64,000 bases of DNA from Chloroflexota bacterium (GTDB taxonomy: Bacteria > Chloroflexota > Anaerolineae > UBA2200). Below the pieces are notes generated by a model. The model was not told the origin of the DNA and did not search any database. It worked only from the letters and a program-made list of their open reading frames with translations. How positions within the stretch are numbered: the stretch's first letter is position 1; every line of letters begins with the position of its first letter. Positions 29,537 through 39,093 of the stretch are shown here, in pieces. The DNA lies in assembly GCA_014360755.1 (NCBI GenBank), contig JACIWX010000002.1, positions 124,001-188,000 of the forward strand, written 5' to 3'. The position numbers were made by a program, and so were the translations under genes.

Positions 29537-31189
29537 GTGATCAATTGGGCTGGTGTAGCGTCCGCTGCTCTTTGGATTATAGGGCTGGCCGTCATACTCG
29601 CTGCGCTGAGCCATGGCCACTGGTTGGGACACGAGCGAGGAGTGCGCTTTCGCACCGTCCTGGCTACCCCTGCCTGTCAAATGGCTTGCGATCTGGGACT
29701 GGCCCTAGTGTGCTCGGGGCTTTTCTTCGGCGCTGATTCTGTCTTGGAGCGCATTTTGTGGGCTGCGTTTGCCTTGTTTTATGCCGCGTTCGGATGGGTG
29801 GGGTGGCAGCGTGCCGCGAGGAAAACGAAGCCGGAACTACCAAGAACATCGCGAAATGAAGAGAGACTTGGTAACCTTGTCGCTCTCGGCAGTGATGATC
29901 CAGCTAGGCGGGCCTGGTTCGCCAAATGGGTGCAGGGGGCAGAACTATGGCTGGTCTTGGCCGCCATCCCGCTTCTACTGTTCCCTGGCCAGTATTCTCC
30001 TTGGGCTTTGGCGGGGATCGGCTTCCTGTGGGCTTCACGACTTGTGACCACCGGCCATCTCACGGCTCGCACACCCGTTGATTGGCCGATCCTGGTTCTG
30101 GTGCTCATGTTGCCGGTTGCGCTTTGGGCCTCAGCCGATGCCAGTGTGACCTGGCCGGCGCTGTATCGTCTGGTTGCTGGGATCGCGCTCTTCTATGCGG
30201 TGGTGAACTGGGTCTCGTCAACCCGGCGGCTGGCTGTGGTTGCCGCCCTGGTTGTACTAAGCGGCGTAGGGGTGGCGGCCATGGCTCCCTTCGCTGCCAC
30301 TACCTGGCCGGCTGCAAAATTGTTCAATGCGGTGCCTATCTTGACCAAACTCCTGACGCGCGGGAAGCCGCTGATGGGGGAAGACATCAATGCCAACGTG
30401 CTGGCTGGTGGTCTGGCTCTTGTCTGGCCAGTCGGGGCGTCGTTGGTCCTGGCCCGTTTCGGGGGACCTCGCCATAGGGTCGTCATTGCACGCTTGTGCT
30501 TGACCGGTTCTCTCACCCTGATGACTGCCATCCTCCTCCTGACTCAGTCGCGCGGGGCATTCCTCGCCCTCGGCGTGGCCGTGGCGGTGATGGCTGCGCT
30601 GCGCTGGCCGCTGGTACGGTTCCTGGTGCCCCTCTTCTGTGTAGCGCTCATTCTCCTACTCTGGCGGGGCGGTACCCAGCAACTTCAGCAACTGGCAGAC
30701 GTGCTGCTTAGTACAGGCACGATCAGGAGTCTGGCAAGCCGGGAGGAGGTCTGGTCGCGGGCTATCTACATGATCCAGGACTTTCCGTACACGGGGATCG
30801 GGTTGGGGACGTTTGATCTGGTGCAGCCGCTGCTGTATCCTTTCTTCCTCTCCTCCGGAGAAGCGCACCATGCCCACAACCTCTTCCTGCAGGTAGCCGT
30901 TGATTTGGGGTTGCCGGGCCTCATCGCCTACCTGGCCCTCCTGATCGGTATCGTCTTCGCTACCTGGCGGACTTGGAAAGACTGCCCTCGCCCGGTGGAC
31001 GGGGGAGTGGGAGGTGAGGGTGCCCTCGCCCTCGGCCTCCTGGGGAGCCAGACCGTGCTGGTGGTGCACGGTCTGCTGGACGCCACGGGGTGGGCGAACA
31101 AGTTGGCATTCCTGCCCTGGTTCCTTATGGGTCTGGCCGCGGCACTGCACAGCAGACAGCGGTCCGATCTCGTGAGAGGAACCTGTTGA
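29537..31189 (+). CDS. O-antigen ligase family protein
   Basis: 550 residues, GTG start 17 bases after the mutase. About twelve hydrophobic segments, with the Wzy_C signature region SREEVWSRAIYMIQDFPYTGIGLGTFDLVQPLLYP and GEAHHAHNLFLQVAVDLGLPGLIAYLALL. It ligates or polymerises the polysaccharide on the outer face of the membrane. It is the second such protein in the locus besides 19284, and less AT-rich, consistent with two polysaccharide systems. Confidence 0.9.
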   Translation: MINWAGVASAALWIIGLAVILAALSHGHWLGHERGVRFRTVLATPACQMACDLGLALVCSGLFFGADSVLERILWAAFALFYAAFGWVGWQRAARKTKPELPRTSRNEERLGNLVALGSDDPARRAWFAKWVQGAELWLVLAAIPLLLFPGQYSPWALAGIGFLWASRLVTTGHLTARTPVDWPILVLVLMLPVALWASADASVTWPALYRLVAGIALFYAVVNWVSSTRRLAVVAALVVLSGVGVAAMAPFAATTWPAAKLFNAVPILTKLLTRGKPLMGEDINANVLAGGLALVWPVGASLVLARFGGPRHRVVIARLCLTGSLTLMTAILLLTQSRGAFLALGVAVAVMAALRWPLVRFLVPLFCVALILLLWRGGTQQLQQLADVLLSTGTIRSLASREEVWSRAIYMIQDFPYTGIGLGTFDLVQPLLYPFFLSSGEAHHAHNLFLQVAVDLGLPGLIAYLALLIGIVFATWRTWKDCPRPVDGGVGGEGALALGLLGSQTVLVVHGLLDATGWANKLAFLPWFLMGLAAALHSRQRSDLVRGTC

Positions 31190-31240
31190 TTGTTTCCAGG
31201 GCGAACTGCTTGAAGTAGAGCAAGTTCTGAGCTACCTATG

Positions 31241-31374
31241 AGAGGGTGTTGAAAAAGCCCTTCCAATGTCATGCTGAACGAAGTGAAGCATCTCGCAGTA
31301 CTCGAGGAAATGCGGCTAAAGTTACGCTAGACCCTTCGCTTCGCTCAGGGCGACAAGATTTTCAACACTTTTCC
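31241..31374 (+). repeat. Dispersed hairpin element, copy C
   Basis: About 134 bp, GTGTTGAAAAAG to TTTTCAACAC, matching copies A, F and G. CCTATGA occurs just outside both ends (31236 and 31374 region), a possible 7-base target duplication. It lies between the ligase and the tyrosine kinase. Confidence 0.85.
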
Positions 31375-31422
31375 TATGATGCTAAAGTGCTGTAGCGATA
31401 TCCGCTTAAGAAAGGAATAAGG

Positions 31423-33171
31423 GTGGATACAGAAGAATTTGGAACTCTTGAAATTAGGCAGTATTTGGCAGTCTTGCAACGCTGGCTGTGGCTCATTCTC
31501 CTGGGGATATTCCTGGCTGCCGGTTCCGCCTTCGTGGTGAGCCAGCGCTCCACTCCCATCTACGAAGCCTCGGCCACTCTCTTGATTAGCGAGGGTCAGA
31601 AAGCGGCCAGCCCAGACTACACTGGTATCTTGACCAGCGAACGCCTGGCCAAGACCTACTCCGAAATGCTTAAGGGGACGCCTATATTCGACGAAGTAAA
31701 GACCCGACTCGGGCTAAGTGATGCTGAGTTCGCCAAGACGGTTAACGTGCAACTAGTGCGGGACACGCAACTCATCAGGCTGAAAGTGCGTCATCCTGAC
31801 CCTGTCCTAGCAGCCAGCATCGCCAACACCATTCCCCAGGTGTTCATTGAACAGAACGAGAAAATGCAATCGGCGCGTTTTGCTAGTTCGAAACAGAGCC
31901 TCGCCCGGGAGATGGAGGCGTTGCAGGCTGACATGGAGTCCACACAGCGCAAAATTGAGGCAGAGCGCGCCAAAGCAAATCCAGACGCAGCCGAGTTGGC
32001 GCGTCTGGAGACGCTGTTGGCTCAGTACCGCTCCAGTTACGCTGGCCTGTTACAAAGTTACGAGGAGATCCGAATGGCGGAGGCCAGAGGACTTGATACG
32101 GTAATTGTGATCGAGCCGGCAAAGGTTCCCCTGAAGCCTGTCCTGCCCCGCACGCTGATGAACACTCTGTTGGCTGGGGTGGTGGGAGCCATGCTAGCCG
32201 TGGGCACGGCCTTCTTTATCGAATACTTGGATGACACAGTCAAGAGTCCGGAGGATGTGGAACGAGTGGCGCACCTGCCCACTTTCGGGACCATCGCTCA
32301 CTTCGCCAGGTTCGGGGTCAAGGGCGAGGAGCCGATCATGGCCGTTCGTCCAAAGTCTGCCATTGCCGAGGGCTATCGCATGCTGCGCACCAACCTGCAG
32401 TTCTCCACGATGGGCATGGGTGGGTCGGGCGCGGTTCTCCTGGTCACCAGCGCGCAGCCCCTGGAGGGCAAGACCACTACCCTGGCCAACCTGGGAGTCA
32501 GCCTGGCCCAGACCGGCAAGCAGGTGCTGCTGGTTGACACTGACCTCCGTCGTCCGGCACTGCACAAGCAATTCAATCTACAGAACGAGGCCGGTCTGAC
32601 GACATTGCTCTTGGAGCGAGAGGCTGACGTGGACCGAGTCATCCAGGAAACGAGTGTGGAGGGGCTGCGTGTGCTTACGGCGGGCCGTATTCCCGCTAAC
32701 CCTGCGGAGGTACTGGACTTCGCTGAGACCACGGCCCTCCTGGAACGGCTCAGGTCATTGGCCGACTACGTGCTCCTGGATAGCCCCCCGGTGTTGAGCG
32801 CAGCGGATGCGAGCATCCTAGCCCAGAAAGTGGATGGGGTGCTGTTGGTTACTGAGATGGGGAGGACGCGTACCGAAGTGTTCCGACGCGCTGTGGCCGC
32901 TTTGGAAGGAGTGAAAGCGCGACTCCTCGGGGTGGTTCTTAACAAGATGACTGCCCGGCCGGGTGGCTATTACTACGGCTACTATTACTATTACTATTAC
33001 TATACTGACGATGAGGGCAAGACCAAGAAGCGCAAAAGAAAACGTCCCCTCTCCGCCTTAGGTCGCTTCGGGCGGCTGGGCGGGGCCATTGGGAAACTGT
33101 TTAACAGAGGTATACGCACACATATGCCGGCTGGTTCTGCCGGCGAAGACACCCAGGAACCGGGTGAATGA
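31423..33171 (+). CDS. Wzz/BY-kinase polysaccharide co-polymerase and tyrosine autokinase
   Basis: 582 residues. The N-terminal Wzz domain has a membrane segment (WLWLILLGIFLAAGSAFVV), a long periplasm-type coiled coil (about 140-225) and a second membrane segment near 240-260. The C-terminal kinase has Walker A (SAQPLEGKTTTLANLG), Walker A' (VLLVDTDLRRPALHKQF) and Walker B (YVLLDSPPVLSAADA). A C-terminal tyrosine cluster (YYYGYYYYYYYY) precedes a basic tail. It controls chain length and export through cyclic autophosphorylation. GTG start. Confidence 0.95.
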   Translation: MDTEEFGTLEIRQYLAVLQRWLWLILLGIFLAAGSAFVVSQRSTPIYEASATLLISEGQKAASPDYTGILTSERLAKTYSEMLKGTPIFDEVKTRLGLSDAEFAKTVNVQLVRDTQLIRLKVRHPDPVLAASIANTIPQVFIEQNEKMQSARFASSKQSLAREMEALQADMESTQRKIEAERAKANPDAAELARLETLLAQYRSSYAGLLQSYEEIRMAEARGLDTVIVIEPAKVPLKPVLPRTLMNTLLAGVVGAMLAVGTAFFIEYLDDTVKSPEDVERVAHLPTFGTIAHFARFGVKGEEPIMAVRPKSAIAEGYRMLRTNLQFSTMGMGGSGAVLLVTSAQPLEGKTTTLANLGVSLAQTGKQVLLVDTDLRRPALHKQFNLQNEAGLTTLLLEREADVDRVIQETSVEGLRVLTAGRIPANPAEVLDFAETTALLERLRSLADYVLLDSPPVLSAADASILAQKVDGVLLVTEMGRTRTEVFRRAVAALEGVKARLLGVVLNKMTARPGGYYYGYYYYYYYYTDDEGKTKKRKRKRPLSALGRFGRLGGAIGKLFNRGIRTHMPAGSAGEDTQEPGE

Positions 33172-33387
33172 GTGCCGTAGAGAGCTTTCTCGCTGGTTAG
33201 TGCAGTGGATTATCGTGTCAGGCTGATCGTGGTTTGTGGAAGCTATTCAAGCTGCGTAACGAGGGTTTGATGAGAAAGGAGGGAGAAACTGGACATAATA
33301 TTACATCGCTTCGTTTGCGAAAGGTAAGCCGGGCTTCTTGAGTGGCATCTAATTAAGGTGCTAGAGTACCAGAAAGGAGTGAAAACC

Positions 33388-34026
33388 ATGAACCGAGAAA
33401 TAATGGATTCTGAGCAGCGAACACGAACAAGATCGAAGTTTGTGTTCCTTATTGGGGGGTTGGTCCTTCTTTTGTGGTTAGCCAGCCTTGGTGGCTCGTG
33501 GGCGATGCCTGGGAATGCAGCGTTCTTGCAGTCGGGATGTATCTATGGCACGATCGCGGTTGGAGGAGCGCAGACTCCGGGGAGTACAATCCCTGTGCCC
33601 TGCCAACCTTACATCGTGTATGCAGAGATATGCGGCTACACTATCCCCCCATGCACCATCCCGCCCTGTACCATTCCCGCGGCGGCCGATCAGAATGGGA
33701 ACTTTACGGTGTGTGGAATTACACCGGGCACCTACAACGTGGTCGTGCGCGGGTTCAACACTTTGGCCAACAAGCGGACAGGCATTGCTGTGCCCGCAAA
33801 TGGGACCATTCCTGTGGATTTCGGCACCCTCACTCCAGGGGATGCTAGCGGCAATAACGTAGTGGACATCCTGGACTATTCTATCCTAGCCACTGCTTAT
33901 GCCACCTGCTCGGGCGGACTGGGTTGGGACCCGAGGGCAGACTTTAACTGCAGCGGGTGCATCGAGATCCTGGACTATAGTTTGCTGGCGACGTACTATA
34001 CCTATACCGGCGATGCTTGCCCGTAG
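33388..34026 (+). CDS. Secreted stand-alone dockerin protein
   Basis: 212 residues from the ATG at 33388 (AAAGGAG upstream). A basic N-terminus and hydrophobic segment (FVFLIGGLVLLLWLASLGGSWAMPG) form a signal peptide or anchor. A carboxypeptidase-regulatory-like beta module (ITPGTYNVVVRGFNTLANK) is followed by two dockerin-type calcium loops (GDASGNNVVDILDYSIL and ADFNCSGCIEILDYSLL) with D-x-S/N-x-N/S...D spacing. There is no catalytic domain. Its last 130 residues parallel those of the glycosidase at 35402. Confidence 0.85.
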   Translation: MNREIMDSEQRTRTRSKFVFLIGGLVLLLWLASLGGSWAMPGNAAFLQSGCIYGTIAVGGAQTPGSTIPVPCQPYIVYAEICGYTIPPCTIPPCTIPAAADQNGNFTVCGITPGTYNVVVRGFNTLANKRTGIAVPANGTIPVDFGTLTPGDASGNNVVDILDYSILATAYATCSGGLGWDPRADFNCSGCIEILDYSLLATYYTYTGDACP

Positions 34027-34067
34027 TCTATACCTGAGAATTTCCTAACACAAAGGAGGATTTGATC

Positions 34068-35282
34068 ATGAGACAGATTCTGATTGCCAGGCTACCAGCT
34101 ATACGGCGGGCGAGGACTGCGTTCGGTGCCTTGTTGTTGGTCATTTCCTTTGTCCTGGCCAGCGTGCTCTCCGGAGCTGCTGCCTCGGCGTTGCCCACGA
34201 GGACGGTGGCCGGCGCAGAGAAAGCGGCGCTGACGCTGCAAGGATTGAGTTTGTCGCCATCCGCACGGACCACATACAGGACCTGGACCTTCACCTTGGA
34301 CATCATGGTCAACTGCGGAACTAATGCTGATGGTGTGGTTACACTGGTGACCTTTAATCCCACATACTTACAAGTGGTTTCTGTTACGCCAGATACATCG
34401 CAGTTTCCAAATGTCCTGCGGAATACATACAACAACTCGGCGGGTACCGTGAATTATGATGCTGGTGCGCCTTTACTCTGTCACCAGCAAGGCAATTGCC
34501 CATCAGGTACTGTGCGCATCGCTACCATCACTTTCCGTGCCAAGCTCGAGACATCGCCCACCACGTACGTGGGCATCAGTGGCCAGGTAACCTGGAGTGG
34601 CGCCTATATCTTTAGTGGGACAGGAAGCGGCAGCACGATCACCATCTTGTCTGCTCCTACACCCACCGCGACGTTCACCCCAACGCGGACGTCCACACCT
34701 ACCGCAACGTTTACCCCCACGCTGACGCCCACACCCGTGGGAGCCAAGTATAAAGACGCCAATTACAATGGCATCCCAGACGACGATGAGGAGCTGCTCG
34801 GGGGCTGGACAATCCGTGTGCGCAATGTCCGCGGTGTACTTGTCTACGAGACCGAAACGGTGAACGATCCGACGCGACCGGACTTTGGTAAGTGGTATTT
34901 GCCCTCCATACTGCCTGAAGGTGTCTACACCATTGAGGAAGTAATGAAGCCAGGCTGGGTCCAGACAGGTCCTCGCACATGGGATATGAAATACCTTATC
35001 TACTGGTTTGGTGATGGCACTTACATCCTATTGGGTCCAACTCCTGTGGGCTTTCGCAACTTTGACTTTGGCAACATTGACAAAACACCTACTGCCACGC
35101 CAACCGTGTCTCCCACCCACACCGCAACACCAACGCATACCCCGACCGAGACGGCTACGCCAACTTACACACCGACTAGGACAGCCACGCCGACCTACAC
35201 ACCCACTAAGACCACCACGCCGACCGTCATACCGCTCTACCGTATATATCTGCCCATCGTTATGAGAAACTACCACCACTAA
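34068..35282 (+). CDS. Secreted cohesin-like surface protein with Thr/Pro stalk
   Basis: 404 residues, AAAGGAGGA before the ATG at 34068. A signal peptide (FGALLLVISFVLASVLSGAAAS) is followed by a cohesin-like beta domain (about 55-190: VTLVTFNPTYLQVVSVTPD, AGTVNYDAGA, VRIATITFRAK). After a Thr/Pro linker comes an SdrD-B-like domain (KYKDANYNGIPDDDEELLGGW), a second long Thr/Pro stalk and the C-terminal end YRIYLPIVMRNY. It is a likely docking scaffold for the dockerin proteins on both sides. The cohesin call is from pattern, not from a search. Confidence 0.75.
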   Translation: MRQILIARLPAIRRARTAFGALLLVISFVLASVLSGAAASALPTRTVAGAEKAALTLQGLSLSPSARTTYRTWTFTLDIMVNCGTNADGVVTLVTFNPTYLQVVSVTPDTSQFPNVLRNTYNNSAGTVNYDAGAPLLCHQQGNCPSGTVRIATITFRAKLETSPTTYVGISGQVTWSGAYIFSGTGSGSTITILSAPTPTATFTPTRTSTPTATFTPTLTPTPVGAKYKDANYNGIPDDDEELLGGWTIRVRNVRGVLVYETETVNDPTRPDFGKWYLPSILPEGVYTIEEVMKPGWVQTGPRTWDMKYLIYWFGDGTYILLGPTPVGFRNFDFGNIDKTPTATPTVSPTHTATPTHTPTETATPTYTPTRTATPTYTPTKTTTPTVIPLYRIYLPIVMRNYHH

Positions 35283-35401
35283 GCTGCTTAGTGCGGAGCA
35301 ATGTGTTTTGCGGTCTCCTGGCGTGAACTCACGCTAGGAGGCTGCCTAATGCTATCTCATGTTTTCGCAAGTAAATCGAACGGAGTGACTGAGCAATATC
35401 A

Positions 35402-36913
35402 ATGTATGGACGTCGATCTTTTTGCTGTCAAGCGCTGGCTACCCTGGCGATATTTGCATTACTGTCCTCTATGGCTCGTGCCCAAGGTCCATTGTACCCG
35501 TTGCCCACCGCTCGCTTCGGCGTAGACATGGTGAAAAAATTCGGCCTGATTACAGATTATGATGTGGCATCTCTGCATCTCGCTTGGTATTCCGATTGGG
35601 GCACTAGTCTGAATCCGCTTCGACCCGGTGGCATTGAATATGCGCAACTCATCGGCGTCCGTAACGGGGTGATCTCGCCGCCTCTGGATCAACTGGGCCC
35701 CATGATTGATGCCAACCCGGGTTATCTGTGGATAATCGGTAATGAGCCCGAATGTATCTGGCAAGACAACTGTACTCCCGAACAGTACGCGGCCGTCTAT
35801 CACCAGTTGTACACTTTCATCAAGGGGCGCGATCCCACCGCTCAGGTGGCCATCGGCGGCGTGGTTCAGCCCACGCCGCTGCGCCTCAAATGGCTGGACC
35901 GGGTACTGGACTATTACCAAGCCACCTACGGCGAGCCCATGCCGGTGGATGTGTGGAATATCCATAATATGATCCTTCAGGAACTTAAGGGCTCGTGGGG
36001 CTGTGAGATCCCACGAGGTTTGACCGAGACTAGCGGCCGGCTGTACACCGTCCAGGATAACGACAATATCAACTACTTTGTGCAACACATCGTGGATTTC
36101 CGGACCTGGATGCGCGACCGAGGCCAGCGGGACAAACCGCTCTTCATCACAGAGTACGGCGTGCTAATGCCCGTGCAATACGGCTTCACGCCGGAACGGG
36201 TGAACGCCTATATGGACGCCACGTTTGACTATCTGATGACGGCCCGCGACCCTGACCTGGGCTACCCGGCCGACGGCAACCGCCTGGTGCAGCGTTGGCT
36301 ATGGAATAGTCTGAACGACCAGCCCTGGGATCCGAGCACAGGTGAGGGATTCAATGGCGCGCTATTTGACTACCGGTATCCGGTATATCCTGGAGTGATC
36401 ACGCCAATGGGGATCAATTTCCGGGAGTACACTGAGGCTTTAGTCGCTGGCCAGGTATGCCTTACTGGAGGCATTAGCTTGAAAGGACGGGCTATCAAGC
36501 CAGATCCTTCCTATGCCATCACAGTAACAGTGACTCTCTACCCCGTTGGCGGTGGCGACCCGGACGTCCGCACTGCACGGACGGACGCCACAGGCCACTT
36601 TGGCTTATGCCACCTATCACCAGGCACGTATGATATCGTGGCCAAAGGTTACAACACCCTGACAAAGCGCGTGAACGGCGTGCAGGTAACTGATGATACT
36701 CCTATTATAGAGTTCGGTCTTCTGACTCCCGGCGATGCCAATGACGACAACTGCATTGGCATCCTTGACTATTCTATCCTCGCCGCGGCCTACGGGAAAT
36801 GTGTTGGCACGCCTGATTTCGACGCTCGCGCCGACTTTAGTGGTGATCGCTGTATCGGCATCCTAGATTATTCAATGTTAGCTACTCACTACTCGGAGTG
36901 TGGGGTACCCTGA
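35402..36913 (+). CDS. Secreted glycoside hydrolase (clan A-like) with dockerin
   Basis: 503 residues. A signal peptide (ALATLAIFALLSSMARAQ) precedes a TIM-barrel region (about 35-360) with LWIIGNEPECIW, whose Glu after Asn is the usual clan GH-A acid/base, and PLFITEYGVLMP, with the candidate nucleophile Glu. After about residue 365 come a carboxypeptidase-regulatory-like module and two dockerin loops (GDANDDNCIGILDYSIL, ADFSGDRCIGILDYSML). It probably trims or remodels a polysaccharide at the surface. The start lacks a good Shine-Dalgarno. Confidence 0.82.
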   Translation: MYGRRSFCCQALATLAIFALLSSMARAQGPLYPLPTARFGVDMVKKFGLITDYDVASLHLAWYSDWGTSLNPLRPGGIEYAQLIGVRNGVISPPLDQLGPMIDANPGYLWIIGNEPECIWQDNCTPEQYAAVYHQLYTFIKGRDPTAQVAIGGVVQPTPLRLKWLDRVLDYYQATYGEPMPVDVWNIHNMILQELKGSWGCEIPRGLTETSGRLYTVQDNDNINYFVQHIVDFRTWMRDRGQRDKPLFITEYGVLMPVQYGFTPERVNAYMDATFDYLMTARDPDLGYPADGNRLVQRWLWNSLNDQPWDPSTGEGFNGALFDYRYPVYPGVITPMGINFREYTEALVAGQVCLTGGISLKGRAIKPDPSYAITVTVTLYPVGGGDPDVRTARTDATGHFGLCHLSPGTYDIVAKGYNTLTKRVNGVQVTDDTPIIEFGLLTPGDANDDNCIGILDYSILAAAYGKCVGTPDFDARADFSGDRCIGILDYSMLATHYSECGVP

Positions 36914-37467
36914 TGCGAGGGTTGGATATACTTTCTAGGCTCGTAGTAGCCTTGTGCCTGGGACTGGTGTTTGTTACAACCTACGGGTTGGGGAACACTT
37001 CGTGGGCTCTTCCAGGCCATGCCTCGCCTGGGCACACAATACCGACACTTCCACCCATAGACAGCACAGAGACGCCATCGCCCACACCTAGCTCGACCTT
37101 TACCTTGACACCGACTCCCATGGGGACGCCTCTTGCGACCAGTACGGCCACCCACACGATTACTCCGTCTCCCACTGCTTCGAGTACACCGGATATCACA
37201 AACACGCCATCCCTCACTGTGACTCCATCTCCCACTGCTTCGTGTACGCCGACTTCCACAGTTACACCGTCTCCTACTGTCTCGAACACACCGACCTTCA
37301 CAGCTACGCCGTCACCTACTGCTTCGAGCACATCAGCTATTACAGCTACTCCGTCGCCCATTGTCACGGAAAGCCTTACTCCCTCCCCCAGCCCAACGCC
37401 GCACAGGATAGCTTTCCTGCCATTTGTAGCCCGCCAAGTGAGACAGGAGCCACAGATCAACCAGTAG
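36913..37467 (+). CDS. Secreted Thr/Ser/Pro-rich stalk protein with LP-V-R C-terminus
   Basis: 184 residues. The ATG at 36913 overlaps the stop of the hydrolase (TGATG), indicating coupling. A signal peptide (LSRLVVALCLGLVFVTTYGLG) is followed by about 110 residues of TPSPT-type repeats. The C-terminal RIAFLPFVARQV is comparable to the end of the cohesin-like protein. It has no globular domain. It is a surface stalk or mucin-like, possibly glycosylated, protein. Confidence 0.75.
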   Translation: MRGLDILSRLVVALCLGLVFVTTYGLGNTSWALPGHASPGHTIPTLPPIDSTETPSPTPSSTFTLTPTPMGTPLATSTATHTITPSPTASSTPDITNTPSLTVTPSPTASCTPTSTVTPSPTVSNTPTFTATPSPTASSTSAITATPSPIVTESLTPSPSPTPHRIAFLPFVARQVRQEPQINQ

Positions 37468-37711
37468 TCTCGTTACTAAGCTTCCGATCTGGGATCCTCT
37501 TCCTGTTTCGTTGATCTCCACAGCGTTTCTACCGGTAGTGTCGAGGGGGCAGCAAAATGGTATGTGAGCTCTGAGCCGCTCTGTCCCATACTACTGTGCG
37601 ATTATATGTGGGCTTCTAGCACTTGTGTTCCATAATGCCAATCGGTCGCCGATCGTACTAAAGGTAGGTCCAAGGAAAGATAGATGGCCTTGGACGTAGG
37701 AGTGCAGTATT

Positions 37712-38290
37712 ATGACCGAGCCACGGGAGGATCGGTGTTACGTCGTTCTCAAGCGAGCTATGGACATAGTAGGCGCATTACTAGGTCTCTTCTTTCTTAG
37801 CTTCTTGTTTTTGCCGATTGCTATTGCCATCAAATTGAACTCGCAGGGACCTATTTTCTTTGTCCAGACCCGAGTAGGGAGGGGTGGTCGGCTTTTCTCC
37901 ATGTATAAATTCCGTACCATGTATCTAGACTCGCCAGCGCTTGGCAAAGTGCCGTTGGATGAGGATACTCGTGTCACAACGGTGGGCCGATTCTTGCGTC
38001 GAATGGGCCTGGATGAGATGCCGCAGTTCATCAATGTGCTAAAGGGGGAGATGAGCCTGGTTGGACCACGCCCGGAGCTGCCGGAACTCTTTGCTGCATA
38101 CGCGCCCTGGCAGCGCCGCAGGATTGAGGTTCTACCCGGGGTTACAGGGTGGTGGCAGGTGAATGGACGTAAGCAGCCGATGATTGACTACATCCATTAT
38201 GACATCTATTACGTAGAGAACCGGTCATTGGCGCTGGATCTCAAAATTCTACTGATGACAATCCCTGCACTGATGCGCAGCGAAGCCTAG
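37712..38290 (+). CDS. Short undecaprenyl-phosphate sugar phosphotransferase
   Basis: 192 residues, only the catalytic bacterial sugar transferase domain with one membrane segment: KRAMDIVGALLGLFFLSFLFLP, FVQTRVGRGGRLFSMYKFRTM, FINVLKGEMSLVGPRPELPEL, and GVTGWWQVNGR. It starts a lipid-linked oligosaccharide, paralleling the C-terminal domain of the transferase at 25282. AGGAG lies 9 bases before the ATG. It may initiate a glycan for the surface proteins just upstream rather than the main polysaccharide (inference). Confidence 0.92.
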   Translation: MTEPREDRCYVVLKRAMDIVGALLGLFFLSFLFLPIAIAIKLNSQGPIFFVQTRVGRGGRLFSMYKFRTMYLDSPALGKVPLDEDTRVTTVGRFLRRMGLDEMPQFINVLKGEMSLVGPRPELPELFAAYAPWQRRRIEVLPGVTGWWQVNGRKQPMIDYIHYDIYYVENRSLALDLKILLMTIPALMRSEA

Positions 38291-38996
38291 TTCCCACCAT
38301 GGACCAAACGGCGCTGCACAAGCTCGGTTAACTACCCTTGTGAGTCAGGTCCTGGTGAGAGCAATAGCGATTGAGTGTCTTGCCAGGGAAATTACTTAGA
38401 AAAGCAGGAGCGTACTCGGCAGCGGGATTACTCATAACCTGTGTAGCAATGCGGAACAGATACTTTGTTGCAAACGTACGTAATGCAAAACGGATCAGTA
38501 GACATTGATATGGTAACTTGCGACACCTCGAGTGCTTCACAGGTTGTCTGATAGCTCCAATTCGTGCCACCTTCACCGCAATCCGTTTTGAGCAGGATCA
38601 CCGCTTGCCTTACTTTGCTAGCAGGTGCCTTTGGGAGATTTTTCAGTTGTGAGCGTTCGCCTTTTCAACTGCGCGAGCATTTTGGTCATTGCTCTTACTC
38701 TCCATGTTTCCATAATATCCATGGCGACAAGAAGTTACCAAGCTAAAATTGAGCAGACAAACTACTACGTTTCCACCACTAAGGGGCAAGTTGGGAAACA
38801 GGCTGTCTTCTACAGTTTATCTAAACGCAAGATAGATCTAATCACCGCAACAGCAACTAAAGGTGCCATCGTCCCGGCTGTGTTCGGAGTGCGGAAAGTG
38901 CGATTTGCCAATACTTGCCTCTGGTTATTGAAGGCGGTGTATATCATTCCATGAGCAGTAATTGTTAAGGCAGCACACGAAGTTTTATGTCTTCAG
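38291..38996. other. Region without a recognisable gene
   Basis: About 700 AT-leaning bases with weak ORFs on both strands (82 residues minus, 109 residues plus). The plus ORF at 38625 has one hydrophobic segment (ASILVIALTLHVSIISMA) but no known family or clear ribosome site. It is probably decayed sequence. Confidence 0.45.
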
Positions 38997-39031
38997 GAAC
39001 CCAGGTTCTCCCAGAACCTGGGTTCTTTTTT
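38997..39031 (+). terminator. Rho-independent terminator
   Basis: A perfect 12-base stem (GAACCCAGGTTC with GAACCTGGGTTC), 5-base loop and six T. It separates the surface/polysaccharide region from the thioesterase gene. Confidence 0.9.
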
Positions 39032-39058
39032 GGCCTCTAGCCGGAGAAGGCGTACAAT
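39030..39058 (+). promoter_or_regulatory. Promoter of the thioesterase gene
   Basis: TTGGCC, 17 bases, TACAAT. The -35 box overlaps the T tract of the preceding terminator. It would give a leader of about 30 bases containing GGAGGAAGG. Confidence 0.55.
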
Positions 39059-39093
39059 GACCGCCACAGACTATCACTATGGAGGAAGGTCTC

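Noticed and set aside
35090-35260. Repeated ACACC/CCGAC units that could look like a CRISPR array
   Set aside because: They are in-frame Thr/Pro codons of the stalk; no regular repeats with unique spacers, and no cas genes in the window.
36981-37460. 159-residue minus ORF with VGDGVTV repeats
   Set aside because: Antisense of the Thr/Pro stalk repeats; the plus frame has signal peptide, coupling and C-terminal motif.
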